From NCBI GenBank assembly GCA_040905365.1, contig JBBDRQ010000020.1:1-53177 (forward strand): 53,177 nucleotides of DNA, in the 5' to 3' direction. This DNA is from JAHWKV01 sp040905365 (GTDB lineage: Bacteria > Actinomycetota > CADDZG01 > JAHWKV01). A program made the position numbers and the translations under genes. Under the pieces are notes generated by a model. It was not told the DNA's origin and searched no databases. It saw nothing but the letters and a program-made list of their open reading frames with translations. This document shows positions 16,621 through 25,186 of this stretch, one piece after another (the stretch's first letter is position 1; the number at the start of each line of letters is the position of its first letter).

Positions 16621-17103
16621 ATGGATTGGGACACGATGGAAGAACAAGAGCCAACTGAGAACGAAGAAGCGACGCAGGACGCCGAAACGGATCCGCTCGC
16701 AGAGCGCCCGATCGACCCCACCAAGCTGATGAGAATCGCCAGTTTGGTAAGGGAGGTGCTCGAAGAGGCCCGGCGTATGCCCGCTACGCAGGAAGCAGCC
16801 ACCGAGCTGGCCGAGCTCTACGGGAGGGTCAAAAAGCAGCTCGAGGACGCGCTCCCCGAGTTCCTCGTCGAGGAGTTGGACCAGATGGAGTTGGATCTGC
16901 CCTTCCGGGACGGCGCAACCGCCGACGAAGTACGGGTGGCGTATTCAGGACTGATCGGGTGGCTGGGAGGTCTCTTCCAAGGCCTTCAGGCGTCGTTCCA
17001 AGCCCAATCCGCTATATCTCAGCTGGAGCACAGCGAGGCCGGCGAGCACCCCGAAAAGCCGTTTCAGGGAGGCGTCCGTCACAAGAAAGAGGGCTACCTC
17101 TAA
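16621..17103 (+). CDS. bpa: Bacterial proteasome activator Bpa/PafE
   Basis: A 160-residue acidic helical protein of the Bpa (Rv3780/PafE) family. Members form a ring that opens the 20S proteasome without ATP, by docking a C-terminal GQYL-type motif into the alpha-ring. Here the end is GYL with the penultimate Tyr kept. The core helices are visible: IDPTKLMRIASLVREVLEEARRM (shortened: PTKLMRIASLVREVLEE), ELYGRVKKQLEDALPEFLVEEL, and RVAYSGLIGWLGGLFQGLQA. The acidic N-terminus is disordered, as in relatives. Family knowledge implies that the host has a 20S proteasome, which is not encoded in this window. The TAA stop overlaps, in the tetranucleotide CTAA, the TAG stop of the convergent hydantoinase gene. 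Confidence 0.88.
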   Translation: MDWDTMEEQEPTENEEATQDAETDPLAERPIDPTKLMRIASLVREVLEEARRMPATQEAATELAELYGRVKKQLEDALPEFLVEELDQMELDLPFRDGATADEVRVAYSGLIGWLGGLFQGLQASFQAQSAISQLEHSEAGEHPEKPFQGGVRHKKEGYL

Positions 17104-18623
17104 GCAGTTCCATAACCTCCGCCGCCGGGGGTCAGCACCGTCACCATATCCCCCTGATTGAGCTCCATATCTACCTTGGCCGGCACCGGCCGGCCGTTGA
17201 CCAGGTTACGGCCGGGACTTCCCGGGTCGCCGCCATCCTCCCCCTGCGGAGCGTGGCTGCGACGATCGCTCAACAAGGACAACCGCGCCGCCTCGAGTAC
17301 CCTCACGGTGCGCTCAATACCGTCCCCGCCGCGCATACGGCCGGCGCCTCCCGAGCCGTACCGAAGCTGCTGCGATTCCACCCGTAGCGGCATTTCCAGC
17401 TCCAGGGCTTCGATCGGGGTGTTGAGGGTGTTGGACATCCCCACATGTACTCCCGACTCACCCGGAGCGTGCGCCGAAGCTCCCTGACCTCCTCCAATCG
17501 TTTCGTAGTAGGTCCACCCCGGCCCGCCGATCACCAGGTTGTTCATCGTCCCCTGGCCTTGCGCCGGCAGCTCGGTTGCCTCGCCCAGCGCCAACAGCAC
17601 CGCGTCGGCAATCCGCTGGCTGGTCTCGACATTGCCGGCGACCACTGCCGAGGGGCGGCGGGCGTTGACGATGCTGCCCTCGGGAGCCTTGACCGTCAAA
17701 GGCCGGTAGGCTCCGGAGTTGCGGGGCACGTCGGAGGACATCAAAACCCGCAGGGCGAAATAGCAAGCCGAACGGGTCACCGCCAGCGGACAGTTGACGT
17801 TACCCGCCACCGCAGAGGCACTTCCGTCGAAGTCCACGGTCAACTTGTCGCCGTCCACCACTACCCGCACGACTATGGGTATGTCCTCGTCGACCACCCC
17901 GTCGCCCTCCATGTACTCGATCGCCCGGTAGCTGCCGTCGGGCAGATCTGCGATCACCCGTCTGGCACCGGTTTCCGCGTAGTCGAGCACATCGTCGATC
18001 GCCGACGGCAGACCCTCGGTGCCGTAACGGCCGGCCAGTTCCATCAGCCGGGTGACCCCCACCTGGTTGGCTGCCATCTGCGCCCGCAGATCCCCTGCGC
18101 GGATCTCCGGCGTGCGCACGTTGGCCAAGATGAGCTCGAGCACATCGTCGACCTGACGCCCTCGCTCCATGATGCGTACCGGGGGAATCACGATCCCTTC
18201 CTGGTACAGCTCCCGCGAGCCGCTGGGCATCGACCCCGGGGTCATGCCGCCCACATCGGAATGGTGGGCCCTGGTTACCGCATAACCGAGAATCCGGCCG
18301 TCGCTCAAACCAACCGGTGACACCAGCGTGATGTCGGGCAGGTGGGTACCGCCCCGGTAGGGATCGTTGAGAATAAATACGTCCCCGGCCTCGGCCTGCC
18401 TGACCATTACCGCCGCAACCGACTCGGGCATGGCGCCCAGGTGTACGGGGATGTGCTCGGCCTGGGCTATCAAGCGTCCGGAGGCGTCGAAAAGTGCTGC
18501 CGAACAGTCCCGGCGCTCTTTGATGTTGGACGAGTACGAAGCCCGTATCAACACCGCCCCCATCTCCTCGGCAACGCCGGCCAGGGCGCCCTGCAGTACG
18601 GACAGTCCGATGGGGTCAAGCAT
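17100..18623 (-). CDS. hyuB: Hydantoinase B / oxoprolinase-family subunit
   Basis: A 507-residue protein of the HyuB family, the partner of HyuA in ATP-dependent N-methylhydantoinase, acetone carboxylase and 5-oxoprolinase-type enzymes. Characteristic stretches are SYSSNIKERRDCSAALFD near the N-terminus, AHHSDVGGMTPGSMPS (about residues 120-135), the Gly-rich TIGGGQGASAH, and SGGAGRMRGGDGIERTVRV near the end. The reaction class is ATP-dependent opening of cyclic amides or hydantoins in the cytoplasm; the substrate is not predictable. Its ATG overlaps the end of hyuA by 8 bp, so the subunits are coupled. No carboxylase gamma subunit is present, which argues against acetone carboxylase. Confidence 0.9.
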   Translation of the reverse strand: MLDPIGLSVLQGALAGVAEEMGAVLIRASYSSNIKERRDCSAALFDASGRLIAQAEHIPVHLGAMPESVAAVMVRQAEAGDVFILNDPYRGGTHLPDITLVSPVGLSDGRILGYAVTRAHHSDVGGMTPGSMPSGSRELYQEGIVIPPVRIMERGRQVDDVLELILANVRTPEIRAGDLRAQMAANQVGVTRLMELAGRYGTEGLPSAIDDVLDYAETGARRVIADLPDGSYRAIEYMEGDGVVDEDIPIVVRVVVDGDKLTVDFDGSASAVAGNVNCPLAVTRSACYFALRVLMSSDVPRNSGAYRPLTVKAPEGSIVNARRPSAVVAGNVETSQRIADAVLLALGEATELPAQGQGTMNNLVIGGPGWTYYETIGGGQGASAHAPGESGVHVGMSNTLNTPIEALELEMPLRVESQQLRYGSGGAGRMRGGDGIERTVRVLEAARLSLLSDRRSHAPQGEDGGDPGSPGRNLVNGRPVPAKVDMELNQGDMVTVLTPGGGGYGTA

Positions 18624-20589
18624 CGGGCCGCTGCCTGGTTAGCACCAAAGTTCCGATGTCGTCGAGCTTGGCCGACCAGCCGGAGCGCACCAAGCAGGTG
18701 GACTCGCCGAGTTCGATGAGCGCAGGGCCGGTCCGGACCGCGCCAGGGTCGAGATTGCCGATGCCCGTCACCTCCACCTGCCTCCAGTCGCCATCTACAT
18801 AAATCCGGCGCACCGAACCGCCGGAGCTCTCGGCAGGCGGCTCCGAGGGCAAAGCAATCTGCACCGGCTCGGTTGCAGTCAGCCGCAGGTTCACAAACTC
18901 CACCGGCCGCTCGGATACCGCATACCCATACCGGGAGCGGTGGGCAGCGTGGAAGCGCTCCACGGTACCTGCCACGTCATCGCACTCGACGGTCAGCTCA
19001 TAGGACTGTCCCGCGTAGCGCAGATCGGCCTCCCGCCGGAACCGAGGCTCCTGCAGATAGTCGCCCACCCGGCCCTGCAACCCGTCGAACGCGCTCTGCA
19101 TAGCGGCCGAATCGACTGTATCGGCGTCCTGCAAAAACGGGGCCACCACATCGCGGCGCAGATCGCCCAGAGCCAGTCCCAGGGCGCTGAGCACCCCGCA
19201 GGCGCGTGGAACCAGAACGACGGTCATGCCCAACTCCTCGGCCAGCGCGCAGGCATGCAGCGGCCCCGCCCCGCCGAAGGCCAGCAGAGCAAAGCCCCGG
19301 GGGTCCAGTCCCCGCTCGACGCTGATCACCCTCAAAGCCCGCGCCATCTCGGCCTCGGCGACCAAGGCGCCGCCGACCGCGGTCTGCTCGGCACTCAGCC
19401 CGAGCGTCGAACCCAAGTTCTCCAGCGCCTCCTCCGACCGTTCGGCGTCTAGGGATATCTCTCCCCCGAACACCGCCTCGTCCTGTAGATAACCCAGCAG
19501 CAGATTGCAGTCGGTGACTGCCGGCTCCGTCCCGCCCCGCCCGTAACAGGCCGGTCCGGGGACCGCTCCGGCCGAGTGCGGGCCCACCCGCAGCGCACCG
19601 CCGTCGGACCACAGGATCGATCCTCCGCCGGCGCCGATGGTGTGGACGTCCACCATCGGCAGCTTGATCGGAATCCCGCCGATCACCCCTTCGGTGGTGG
19701 TCCGGGCCTGCCCTCCTACTATCGCCGCCACATCCGTGGACGTCCCGCCCATGTCGAAGCTAAGCACATCCGAGTAGCCGCTCTCGGCCGCTACCCGGGC
19801 CGCGCCCACGACTCCGCCCGCCGGGCCGGACAGCACGCAAGCGGCCGCGCGGGTGCCGGCCGCCTCGATCGGCATCACACCGCCTGACGACTGCATGACC
19901 AGCGGCGCCGAGATGCCGCCCGCTTCGGCCTGCCCGGCCAACTCGTTGAGGTAGCCGGACAGCGGCGGTCCCAGGTACGCCTCTGCAACGGTCGTGGAGA
20001 AACGCTCGTACTCGCGAAACTCGGGAAGTACCTGGTGGGAGCAGACGACCCGGGTACGCGGCAAAGCCTTGCGCAGGGCCTCGGCCACGTACTTTTCATG
20101 CTCGGGGTACAGGTACCCGAAAAGCAGGCACACGGCGACGGACTCCGGCCCGGCCGCTGAGACCTCCTCTACGCACTCGAGCAGCGACTGTGGGTCCAGC
20201 GGCGTGACTACGCCGTGGGGTCCGCAACGCTCGTTGACGACAAAGCGAAGCTGCCTGGGAACCAGCGGCGGCGGCCGCTGCACCGTCAGGTCGTACAGGG
20301 ATGCACGGTTCTGCCGTCCTATCTCGATAAGGTCCCGGAAGCCTTCGGTGGTTACCAGTGCGGCGCGGGCGCCCCGCCGCTCCAGCAGTGCGTTGGTAGC
20401 CACCGTAGTGCCGTGAGCAAAGGCGGAAATCTCGTCCGGAGACAAGCCGGATGCAGCAAACGCCTGCATCACACCCGACGCCCGGCCGGGCGTCGAGGGA
20501 ACCTTTGCGGTAACCACGCGCTCTGACGATATAGCCACCAGGTCCGTAAAGGTCCCGCCTACGTCCACACCCAATCTGCAGTGCTCCAC
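18616..20589 (-). CDS. hyuA: Hydantoinase A / oxoprolinase-family subunit
   Basis: A 657-residue actin-like ATPase subunit. The N-terminus GVDVGGTFTDLVAIS, followed by HGTTVATNALLERRGARAAL and TTEGFRDLIEIGRQNR, are hallmarks of HyuA. The middle carries SGPAGGVVGAARVA and FDMGGTSTDVA (phosphate-binding loops), and IGAGGGSILW. The usual length is about 650-700 residues. It works with HyuB in ATP-driven hydrolysis of hydantoin- or oxoproline-like rings. The gene starts the two-gene operon, divergent from trmO with a 66-bp shared promoter gap. Confidence 0.9.
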   Translation of the reverse strand: MEHCRLGVDVGGTFTDLVAISSERVVTAKVPSTPGRASGVMQAFAASGLSPDEISAFAHGTTVATNALLERRGARAALVTTEGFRDLIEIGRQNRASLYDLTVQRPPPLVPRQLRFVVNERCGPHGVVTPLDPQSLLECVEEVSAAGPESVAVCLLFGYLYPEHEKYVAEALRKALPRTRVVCSHQVLPEFREYERFSTTVAEAYLGPPLSGYLNELAGQAEAGGISAPLVMQSSGGVMPIEAAGTRAAACVLSGPAGGVVGAARVAAESGYSDVLSFDMGGTSTDVAAIVGGQARTTTEGVIGGIPIKLPMVDVHTIGAGGGSILWSDGGALRVGPHSAGAVPGPACYGRGGTEPAVTDCNLLLGYLQDEAVFGGEISLDAERSEEALENLGSTLGLSAEQTAVGGALVAEAEMARALRVISVERGLDPRGFALLAFGGAGPLHACALAEELGMTVVLVPRACGVLSALGLALGDLRRDVVAPFLQDADTVDSAAMQSAFDGLQGRVGDYLQEPRFRREADLRYAGQSYELTVECDDVAGTVERFHAAHRSRYGYAVSERPVEFVNLRLTATEPVQIALPSEPPAESSGGSVRRIYVDGDWRQVEVTGIGNLDPGAVRTGPALIELGESTCLVRSGWSAKLDDIGTLVLTRQRPDA

Positions 20590-20619
20590 GCGCCGAATCT
20601 ACACGACCGGGTCTCTGCG

Positions 20620-20648
20620 TTGGCGTATGAGCGCTGAGCCCGTAGTCT
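20620..20648 (+). promoter_or_regulatory. Leaderless promoter of trmO
   Basis: TTGGCG at 20620-20625 and TAGTCT at 20643-20648 are 17 bp apart. The ATG at 20656 lies seven bases after the -10, where transcription should begin, and no Shine-Dalgarno sequence precedes it. This fits a leaderless transcript. Confidence 0.5.
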
Positions 20649-20655
20649 TAACGAC

Positions 20656-21159
20656 ATGAACGAAGCCGCCGAACCCATCCAGCTGCAGCCAATCGGGTAC
20701 GTGCGGCACGGCCAGCCCGACGACGTCGTCAAAGAGTCCTGGGCCGAGATGACCGCCCGAATAGACGTCGTCGATGAGCTCGCCGACGGCTTAGAGAAGA
20801 TCGAGGGATTCTCGCATCTGATAGTGCTGTACTGGATGCACCGCCTGCGTGAGGGAGGACGGTCGATCCTGCAGATAAAGCCGCGGGGCCTGATGCGTCA
20901 CGGCCTGACCCTGGACGAACTGCCCCAAATCGGCGTCTTCGCCAGTGACGCCCCGGTTCGGCCCAACCCCATCGGGTTAACGATGGTGGAGCTACTGGGC
21001 CGGGAGGGCAACACGCTCAACGTCAGGGGACTGGACGCCTTCGACGAGGCCCCGGTACTGGACATCAAGCCGTACACCGAGGACCGCATCGTCGCCGGCG
21101 CCCGCATGGCCGCATGGCACGAGGACCTGTTGCGCAAGACCGGAGCCAAGCGCGTCTAA
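20656..21159 (+). CDS. trmO: tRNA (N6-threonylcarbamoyladenosine37-N6)-methyltransferase TrmO
   Basis: A 167-residue TsaA/YaeB-fold protein. It uses SAM to methylate N6 of t6A37 in threonine-type tRNAs. Family marks are the start LQPIGYVRHG, FSHLIVLYWMHRL, GVFASDAPVRPNPIGLTMVELL (shortened: VRPNPIGLTMVEL), and LDAFDEAPVLDIKPY. The length equals the compact beta-barrel domain without the C-terminal extension of E. coli TrmO. It is monocistronic and convergent with a channel gene; the two stops overlap in CTAA (21156-21159). The family includes archaeal members of less certain role, but the signature is strong. Confidence 0.85.
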   Translation: MNEAAEPIQLQPIGYVRHGQPDDVVKESWAEMTARIDVVDELADGLEKIEGFSHLIVLYWMHRLREGGRSILQIKPRGLMRHGLTLDELPQIGVFASDAPVRPNPIGLTMVELLGREGNTLNVRGLDAFDEAPVLDIKPYTEDRIVAGARMAAWHEDLLRKTGAKRV

Positions 21160-21836
21160 GTACCCTGGCTCGTCGGCTGGTCCTGCTCCGCTTCAGGCTC
21201 TTTACCGCCCACGAAAAAGGCGCCCAGAATCGCTGCCAAAGCGGCGAAGACGACCACCGAGTAAACCGCCAACCCGAGGGTGAGCAGGCGAACGGGCACC
21301 GAGTCCCCGGCCAGCGGGTGGCCCGTAACCGCGGCCAGAGCCGAACCGTACAGAGCCTCGGGATACGATTCGTAACCACCAAACTCGAACAGCATCTGCC
21401 CAGAGGACAGCACGACTATTACGGTAATGCCGGCCAGCCAGCCAAGACGCCCGGTCAGGGCCATCGACGCACTGCGGCTGGCCCGAATGGACGACGAGAC
21501 CAGCCGGCCGGCTCTGGCCATCCTCGCCAGTCGCAGGAGCCGAAACAGCCTTAGGAAGGGAAAAATCAGAAAGATGGCCTGCCACCAGTTTTTCTTCAAG
21601 AAGGCCCTTTTGGAGGGAGCAATCATCAGGCGCGCCAAGAACTCGACTACAAAAACACTCCACAGAACCCATCCGGCAATCAACATGGCGGTACCGAAAG
21701 GCCCCCGCGGGCTCACGAAGGCCTCCGCCAGCACAAGCAGGGCAAAGATGATCCCCAGGGTCCCCATTACCGGATCCAGCCGGAAACCCAGCCATTCCGC
21801 GAGCGCCTCGCGCTCGGAAACACTTCGCTTGCTCAT
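21156..21836 (-). CDS. Voltage-sensor-type ion channel homologue lacking a canonical K+ filter
   Basis: A 226-residue membrane protein resembling the voltage-gated ion channel superfamily. A helix pair is followed by an Arg-rich S4-like segment, RLFRLLRLARMARAGRL (about residues 95-111), then a pore-like pair of helices (WLAGITVIVVLSSGQMLF and LLTLGLAVYSVVVFAALAAIL). The pore loop reads YGSALAAVTGHPLAGDS, where K+ channels have TVGYG; the filter is absent, while VTG and GD bracket an insertion. Either the pore is specialised or non-conducting, or the protein has another role. Its tail is acidic. It ends convergently on trmO. A potassium channel label would be unsafe. Confidence 0.65.
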   Translation of the reverse strand: MSKRSVSEREALAEWLGFRLDPVMGTLGIIFALLVLAEAFVSPRGPFGTAMLIAGWVLWSVFVVEFLARLMIAPSKRAFLKKNWWQAIFLIFPFLRLFRLLRLARMARAGRLVSSSIRASRSASMALTGRLGWLAGITVIVVLSSGQMLFEFGGYESYPEALYGSALAAVTGHPLAGDSVPVRLLTLGLAVYSVVVFAALAAILGAFFVGGKEPEAEQDQPTSQGT

Positions 21837-22027
21837 TTAGCCCTCGGTTGCCTGTCGCAGTCGTTGGACATACGTTGCCACGGCCTCAACCATGACGCCG
21901 GCGTCTTGTTGCCCAAATTGCCGCTACATAGTCGGACCACCTGTGCGCAGAATGTAATAAGGGGCAAAGGCCGCGCCAATTCGCGACACTCGTCCCCGAG
22001 CGATCAATCCACAGATAGGAGGAGTTC

Positions 22028-22426
22028 ATGACCGATCCGGAATACGGGTTCGAAAAGCGACTCAAAGGTTCGACCTTCGAGCAAGCCGTCGAGCAGGTGT
22101 CGGAGGCCTTGAAAACTGAAGGCTTTGGGACGCTGACGGAAATCGACGTCAAGGCAACCCTCAAAAAAAAGATAGACGCCGACTTTCGCCCATACCTCAT
22201 CCTGGGCGCCTGCAATCCGTCGTTGGCGCATCGCGCCTTGAAGGCAGACCCGCATATCGGCCTACTGCTGCCCTGTAATGTAGTCGTGCAGCAGGACGAC
22301 GAGGGTGTGCTCGTATCGATCGCAGACCCCAAGGCGATGCTCAAGCTGGCCGACAGCCCCGAGGTCGAACCCGTCGCCAAGGAGGCCGAGGAGCGCCTGC
22401 GAAGGGTCATCGACAAGCTCGGTTAA
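22028..22426 (+). CDS. DUF302 domain protein
   Basis: A 132-residue cytosolic protein of the DUF302 family (TTHA1732-like alpha/beta fold), covering the whole chain: FEQAVEQVSEALKTEGFGTLTEIDVKATL (shortened: ALKTEGFGTLTEIDV), YLILGACNPSLAHRAL and GLLLPCNVVV. Family members have a Cys in the GACNP loop and another in LPCNV, both present here; the biochemical function is unknown. AGGAGG lies 4 bases before the ATG. It is followed after 2 nt by a laccase-domain gene and is probably co-transcribed. The 191-bp gap upstream (21837-22027) shows no clear promoter I can defend. Confidence 0.85.
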   Translation: MTDPEYGFEKRLKGSTFEQAVEQVSEALKTEGFGTLTEIDVKATLKKKIDADFRPYLILGACNPSLAHRALKADPHIGLLLPCNVVVQQDDEGVLVSIADPKAMLKLADSPEVEPVAKEAEERLRRVIDKLG

Positions 22427-22428
22427 GC

Positions 22429-23253
22429 ATGGCTGAACCCGAAGCGGCCCCGTATGGTTTCGACACCCGGGCCGGCCTGCCGGTGATGACCTGGCCCGTC
22501 TTCGATGAGCATCCAATAAGAGCGTTGGTGACGACTCGAGACGGCGGAGTCTCGACCGGTCCGTACGAGTCGCTAAACCTAGGACTCCACGTCGGCGACG
22601 ACCCCGAAACGGTCATTGAGAATCGGCGGAGGTCGGCGGCGGCAATCGGTCTATCGCTCGAGGACCTGGTGTTCGGCAATCAGGTCCACGGACACGCGGC
22701 GATTGAGGTGGGCACCGCGCACCGGGGCCGGGGCTCGACGTCGTCGCAGGACGCGGTGGCCGACGCGGACGCCTTGGTAACCCGGGACCCCGGCGTGGGA
22801 CTGGCCGTCATGGTGGCCGACTGCGTACCCATAGTGCTGTACGACCCTGCTACCAAGACCTTGGCCTGCGTACACGCGGGTTGGCGCGGCACCGTTGCTT
22901 GCGTCGCGCAGTCGGCGGTGGCGCTCATGATCGACCAAGGCGCCCGGGCTGAAGACATCCTGGCGGGAATCGGCCCGGCCATCGCGCCCGAGCGCTACCA
23001 GGTCGGCGACGATGTGGCCGCGGCCGTCCGCCCCACTTTCGGGTCCGACGCCGACCGCGTGCTGCAGCCCGATGAACACGGCCGCTGGAACTTGGACCTT
23101 CACCACGCCAATCGCCTGCTGCTCGAAGAAGCCGGCGTTGGCCAGGCCAATATCTGCGTATGCGGCCTCGACACCGCCGGCGGCCGCTTCTTCTCGGATC
23201 GGGCCGTCAGACCGTGCGGCCGCTTCGCACTGCTGGCCTGCTTACAGGATTAG
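22429..23253 (+). CDS. pgeF: Laccase-domain protein PgeF/YfiH family
   Basis: A 274-residue protein of the multicopper-oxidase-like YfiH/YlmD family. The three conserved metal or active-site positions are present: His in NQVHGH (His87), Cys in ADCVPIVLYDP (Cys132) and His in CVHAGWRGTV (His149). E. coli PgeF removes wrongly inserted L-Ser from UDP-MurNAc peptides; other members act as purine nucleoside phosphorylases, so the assignment is tentative. It lies two bases after the DUF302 gene and close to a MurD-MurL pair, which fits a role in peptidoglycan precursor quality but does not prove it. Confidence 0.85.
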   Translation: MAEPEAAPYGFDTRAGLPVMTWPVFDEHPIRALVTTRDGGVSTGPYESLNLGLHVGDDPETVIENRRRSAAAIGLSLEDLVFGNQVHGHAAIEVGTAHRGRGSTSSQDAVADADALVTRDPGVGLAVMVADCVPIVLYDPATKTLACVHAGWRGTVACVAQSAVALMIDQGARAEDILAGIGPAIAPERYQVGDDVAAAVRPTFGSDADRVLQPDEHGRWNLDLHHANRLLLEEAGVGQANICVCGLDTAGGRFFSDRAVRPCGRFALLACLQD

Positions 23254-23263
23254 CCCGACCTTA

Positions 23264-23755
23264 CTACGCTACCTCGTTCAGCTTGCCGGTCTTAACGTCG
23301 AAGACGAATCCCCGCACGCTGTCCTTGTTCGGCACGAAGGGGCTCGCCTTGATGCGGTTGATCGACTGGCGAACATCGTCCTCCACATCGCCAAACGCCT
23401 CCAGGGCAAAGGGCGGCCTGATCCCCGTTTCAGACTCGATCTGTCCTTTCACCTGGTCATCGTTGAAGGTGAGCATCCCGCAATCGCTGTGGTGAATGAG
23501 GATGATTTCCTTGGTTCCCAGAAGTTTCTGGGAGATAACCAGGCTCCGGATGGCGTCGTCGGTGATCACACCGCCGGCGTTGCGTATTACGTGCGCGTCG
23601 CCCTCGGAGAGCCCCAGCGCCCCGTAGACATTGACCCGCGCGTCCATACAAGCCACTACGGCCACCTGCTTGCCGGGGGGCATAGGCAAATCCGCTTTGT
23701 CAAAGGACTCAGCGTAGGCCTCATTGTTCCTAAGCAGTTCGTCGGTCACCGCCAT
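23264..23755 (-). CDS. Beta-class carbonic anhydrase
   Basis: A 163-residue zinc enzyme that interconverts CO2 and bicarbonate. The zinc and catalytic residues are all present: Cys36-x-Asp38-x-Arg40 in ACMDAR, and His89-x-x-Cys92 in HHSDC. The short form resembles the Rv1284 type of mycobacteria. I use ATG 23755 because GGGAGG precedes it by 6 bases; the frame extends 10 codons further without a start signal. It has no signal peptide and should be cytosolic. Two copies of a 12-bp repeat lie just upstream. Confidence 0.9.
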   Translation of the reverse strand: MAVTDELLRNNEAYAESFDKADLPMPPGKQVAVVACMDARVNVYGALGLSEGDAHVIRNAGGVITDDAIRSLVISQKLLGTKEIILIHHSDCGMLTFNDDQVKGQIESETGIRPPFALEAFGDVEDDVRQSINRIKASPFVPNKDSVRGFVFDVKTGKLNEVA

Positions 23756-23771
23756 ACACAACCTCCCATCT

Positions 23772-23800
23772 CGCCTACATAGCACCTACGCCTACATAGC
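23772..23800 (-). repeat. Direct repeat before carbonic anhydrase gene
   Basis: CGCCTACATAGC occurs at 23772-23783 and 23789-23800, with starts 17 bp apart, between the carbonic anhydrase start and its likely promoter. It may be an operator or chance. The rest of the gap to 23857 is AT-richer and shows TTGTAA-like sequence on the minus strand but no clear -10. Confidence 0.4.
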
Positions 23801-23857
23801 GAACTTAGCAAAGGTTTGCCCTATTTACAATGGGCTATTAGTGGATATAACCTCCTG

Positions 23858-25186
23858 CTACCCGGCGGTTTCCACAGCTCCCAGCGAGCGCGCCGCCTCG
23901 ACGAACTGCCGCGCGCGGTCCCGGTAGTCGCGAAATCCGCCAAAGCTCGCCGCAGCGGGGGACAGCAGCACCACCCCTTCCGGGTAAGCCCAACGAAAAG
24001 CCTCACCTACCGCGTCCACAAGCCCTCCGCAGCTGGAAACCTCGACATGAGCAGGCAGATGCGCGCCGGTGAGCACCTGCCGGATGCGCTCACCGTTTTG
24101 GGGCAAAGTAAGCACCAGCACCGGCTCCACGGCCTCGCTCAGGTGGTCGGCCAGCGGCGTGTAGTCGATACCCCTGTCCAGTCCGCCTACCAGCACCGCG
24201 ATGCGGCTCGGCTGCAGCGCCGACAGCGCCGCCACAGTCGGCAGCACGTTGGTCGAGAGACTGTCGTCCACAAACTCCACACCGCCGATCCGGCCCACCG
24301 TACAAAGCCGGCTTTGCAGCGGCGTGAACCGCTTGGCGGCATCCAGCAGCAGGTTGTCGTCTGCCTCAACACCGAGCGCCTCCAGGCAGGCGCGAGCAAT
24401 CAGTGCGTTGACCTGGTTGTGCCGTCCCCGCAGTCGCAGCGCTTCGACCCACGCCGGCGAGGTCAAGTTGCCGTGCACCCACTGAACCTGCGGTCCGAGC
24501 AGATTTCTGTGCTGAATCAACACCGGGTCGTCGCCGTTGGCGACCGTCAGCTCCGCGCCCGGCCGGCGGCATATCGACAGCTTGTCCTTGTAGTAAGTAG
24601 CGACGTCCCCGTGCCAGTCCAGGTGGTCCGGGTACAGCGACGTCACAGCAACCGTAGCCGCCGCGTTGGTTAAGCTCACCGCCTGGAAGCTCGAGACCTC
24701 GATTATCCAGTAATCCACGTCGGCCGGAGCCGTCGGATCGAACGGCGGGCGCCCCAGATTCCCGCCGACAAAGCACCGCCGGCCCAGACCCTCGAGCAGC
24801 GCGCCCAAAATCGCCACGGTCGTACTCTTGCCCTTCGTGCCGGTCACACAAACCACGCGATCTGCCGGCGCCTCCTCCAACCACAACCCCAGCGCGCCCA
24901 CTACCGGCACGCCCCCCTCCTCAAGCTCCCGCAGATCCTGGCGGTGCCTGCTTATACCGGGGCTGGCGATCACGACATCGCACGAGGCCAGCGCCTGCGC
25001 TCCACCGGAGTGCAGGCTCACCACATCCAGCCCTTCCACCGTCTCCGCAGCCGGGTGGTCGTCAACCAAAACGGGATCCACCCCCAGGGTCCGCAACTTG
25101 CGCACCGAGGCCTTGCCCTCTATGCCCACCCCCCAGATACCGACCCTCAGGCCACTGAGATCAGCCCAGGTCAGCCGCGGCGGCAT
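23858..25186 (-). CDS. murD: UDP-N-acetylmuramoyl-L-alanine-glutamate ligase (MurD family, MurD2-like by context)
   Basis: A 442-residue Mur ligase. It has an N-terminal Rossmann domain (VGIWGVGIEGKAS), the central ATPase P-loop GTKGKSTT (residues 116-123) with WIIEVSSFQ and DHLDWHG, and a C-terminal domain from about residue 295 containing DDSLSTN and GGLDRG. Known MurD adds D-Glu to UDP-MurNAc-L-Ala; MurD2 of Xanthomonas adds L-Glu, which MurL then inverts. Overlap by 26 bp with a MurL-like gene directly upstream suggests the L-Glu version here, an inference from context. I start at ATG 25186; the longer frame upstream lies inside the MurL gene. Confidence 0.85.
   Translation of the reverse strand: MPPRLTWADLSGLRVGIWGVGIEGKASVRKLRTLGVDPVLVDDHPAAETVEGLDVVSLHSGGAQALASCDVVIASPGISRHRQDLRELEEGGVPVVGALGLWLEEAPADRVVCVTGTKGKSTTVAILGALLEGLGRRCFVGGNLGRPPFDPTAPADVDYWIIEVSSFQAVSLTNAAATVAVTSLYPDHLDWHGDVATYYKDKLSICRRPGAELTVANGDDPVLIQHRNLLGPQVQWVHGNLTSPAWVEALRLRGRHNQVNALIARACLEALGVEADDNLLLDAAKRFTPLQSRLCTVGRIGGVEFVDDSLSTNVLPTVAALSALQPSRIAVLVGGLDRGIDYTPLADHLSEAVEPVLVLTLPQNGERIRQVLTGAHLPAHVEVSSCGGLVDAVGEAFRWAYPEGVVLLSPAAASFGGFRDYRDRARQFVEAARSLGAVETAG

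Noticed and set aside
17100..20589. Acetone carboxylase assignment for the HyuA/HyuB pair
   Set aside because: No gamma-subunit gene is adjacent, and the sequence features fit hydantoinase/oxoprolinase subunits in general.
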